From Acidobacteriota bacterium (GTDB lineage: Bacteria > Acidobacteriota > Polarisedimenticolia > Gp22-AA2): DNA of 6,972 nucleotides. Below, in pieces: positions 5,930 to 6,972 of the stretch (position 1 is the first letter of the stretch; every line of letters begins with the position of its first letter). The stretch covers positions 1 to 6,972 of the forward strand of contig JAPUIN010000262.1 in the NCBI GenBank assembly GCA_027297005.1, given 5' to 3'. A model generated the notes under the pieces. It saw only the letters and a list, made by a program, of their open reading frames with translations. It did not search any database and was not told where the DNA came from. The position numbers and the translations under genes were made by a program.

Positions 5930-6397
5930 ATGACCATCGAAGAGGCCCTCAGGGACGAGAGGCTGCGGAATCTTCCGGTGTCCAACCCGACCTGTATTCC
6001 GATCGGGACGAACCTCGCGGAAACGCTGCGGGTCATGAAGGAGGACGGCGTCGGCTGTGTCCTGATCTGCGATGGGGAGAGGCTCAGAGGCATCTTCACG
6101 GAGCGCGACGTCCTCAACAAGCTGATCGGGACCGGGGTGCCCGACGCCGACCCGATCGATCGCTACATGACCCCCGATCCCGCCGTTCTCTCGAAGGACG
6201 ACACGTTAGGCGATGCCGTCCGGCTGATGACGGAACGTGGCTACCGGCACGTGCCGCTGGTCGACGCGGTGGGGTTGCGTGCCGGGTTGATCGCCGTGAG
6301 GGACATTGTTCAATACGTGGCGGAGCACTTCCCGGCGGAGGTCGTGAACCTGCCACCCAGGCTGCATCAGACGTTCAACACGCCTGAAGGGGCGTAA
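5930..6397 (+). CDS. Tandem CBS-domain protein
   Basis: A 155-aa cytoplasmic protein made almost wholly of two CBS domains (a Bateman module). The first spans residues about 17-68 and ends in GIFTERD (54-60); the second spans about 80-132 with RHVPLVD (106-112) and ends in LIAVRDI (120-126). D60 and D125 are in the positions that commonly hold the ribose of bound adenine nucleotides, so AMP, ADP, ATP or SAM binding is likely. A tail VVNLPPRLHQTF (138-149) follows the domains. The ATG at 5930 is chosen over the in-frame GTG at 5921 because AAGAGGAG (5914-5921) is 8 nt before the ATG but abuts or overlaps the GTG. There is no attached catalytic or DNA-binding domain, so it should act by binding another protein. 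It is followed by korA after 42 bp on the same strand, which suggests a sensor of cellular energy state tied to that enzyme. The family is firm, the partner inferred. Confidence 0.9.
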   Translation: MTIEEALRDERLRNLPVSNPTCIPIGTNLAETLRVMKEDGVGCVLICDGERLRGIFTERDVLNKLIGTGVPDADPIDRYMTPDPAVLSKDDTLGDAVRLMTERGYRHVPLVDAVGLRAGLIAVRDIVQYVAEHFPAEVVNLPPRLHQTFNTPEGA

Positions 6398-6439
6398 CCA
6401 CCAGGCGCCGAGGATCGACGCGCGGAGATCAGGACGGCG

Positions 6440-6972
6440 GTGAGTACACAGACGGAGGTCGCACCACCCCGGGACGAGATCCAAGAGATCGATGAGGTCG
6501 TCATACGGTTCGTCGGAGACTCCGGCGATGGCATGCAGCTCACGGGAAACCAGTTCGCGGACACCACGGCCCTGGTCGGCAACGATCTGGCGACCCTCCC
6601 CGATTTTCCCGCGGAAATTCGTGCCCCCGCCGGGACCCTCGCGGGCGTCAGCGGCTACCAGATCAATTTCTCCTCGCACGACATCCTGACCCCCGGAGAT
6701 CAGCCGAGCGTCCTCGTGGCCATGAACCCGGCCGCGCTCAAGACAAATCTCGACGATCTCGTCGAGAGCGGGATTCTGATCGTCGACAGTGACGCCTTCA
6801 CCGACGCGAATCTTGCCAAGGCCGGCTACAAGGAAAACCCCCTCAAGGACGGCAGCCTGGCCGGTTTCCGGCTCTTCGAGGTGCCGCTGACGGGCCTCAC
6901 CCTGAAGGCGGTGTCGGAAACCGGTCTGGCCGGTCGCCAGGCGACCCGCTGCAAGAACTTCTTCGCCCTCGG
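6440..6972 (+). CDS. korA: 2-oxoglutarate (2-oxoacid):ferredoxin oxidoreductase, alpha subunit, N-terminal part
   Basis: The gene runs off the window after 177 codons. The protein begins [10 protein letters not shown] and carries the marks of KorA proteins with the gamma domain fused at the N-terminus: [17 protein letters not shown] (23-39), [20 protein letters not shown] (47-66), GVSGYQI (69-75), TPGD (84-87) and [14 protein letters not shown] (91-104). The enzyme converts 2-oxoglutarate, CoA and ferredoxin to succinyl-CoA, CO2 and reduced ferredoxin with the TPP-binding KorB, and runs in reverse in reductive carbon fixation. It is cytoplasmic. The start is GTG at 6440, with AGGA (6431-6434) 5 nt before it; upstream in frame there is only the stop of the CBS gene and no ATG or GTG. 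KorB would be expected just beyond the window. Related 2-oxoacid oxidoreductases with other substrates cannot be fully excluded from this part alone. Confidence 0.9.
   Translation, partial: MSTQTEVAPPRDEIQEIDEVVIRFVGDSGDGMQLTGNQFADTTALVGNDLATLPDFPAEIRAPAGTLAGVSGYQINFSSHDILTPGDQPSVLVAMNPAALKTNLDDLVESGILIVDSDAFTDANLAKAGYKENPLKDGSLAGFRLFEVPLTGLTLKAVSETGLAGRQATRCKNFFAL

Noticed and set aside
6206..6679. A 157-codon - strand frame across the CBS-korA junction
   Set aside because: It is antisense to two well-recognised proteins and spans their intergenic gap.

Overview
The window is GC-rich (about two-thirds GC by eye), gene-dense bacterial chromosome. There is no sign of mobile elements, CRISPR arrays or RNA genes. 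The gene content suggests an uncultivated, environmental, Acidobacteriota-like or related deep-branching phylum. The pointers are a fused MFS/spermidine-synthase-like protein with TPRs, DUF6982-type and DUF2914-type proteins, and a CBS protein in front of a 2-oxoacid:ferredoxin oxidoreductase. That placement is inference only; no marker gene is present.

Left edge (1-503, + strand): a probable C-terminal scrap of one gene, then a 126-aa STAS-domain protein (anti-sigma-factor-antagonist type). Its phosphorylatable serine position is alanine. It ends convergently, 7 bp from the next gene, and a stem-loop covers the junction.

Centre (511-5321, - strand): a four-gene cluster read right to left. 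The order is an exported DUF2914 protein, a DUF6982-like protein with an internal duplication, an exported protein of unknown function, and a 1062-aa fusion of an MFS-like membrane domain, a spermidine-synthase-like methyltransferase fold and about six TPRs. Gaps are 51, 1 and 46 bp. A good sigma70-type promoter (TTGACA, 17 bp, TACGAT) precedes the first gene. Two genes start with TTG. The large gene has no Shine-Dalgarno sequence of its own, but a 9-codon leader ORF that has one ends on its start codon. Together the genes look like one unit at the cell envelope whose biochemical role is not known.

Right (5510-6972): a 68-aa single-pass membrane protein on the - strand is divergent from a + strand pair. 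That pair is a two-CBS-domain protein followed 42 bp later by the first 177 codons of korA (2-oxoglutarate/2-oxoacid:ferredoxin oxidoreductase alpha subunit), cut by the window end. The CBS protein may be an adenylate sensor linked to this low-potential central-carbon enzyme.
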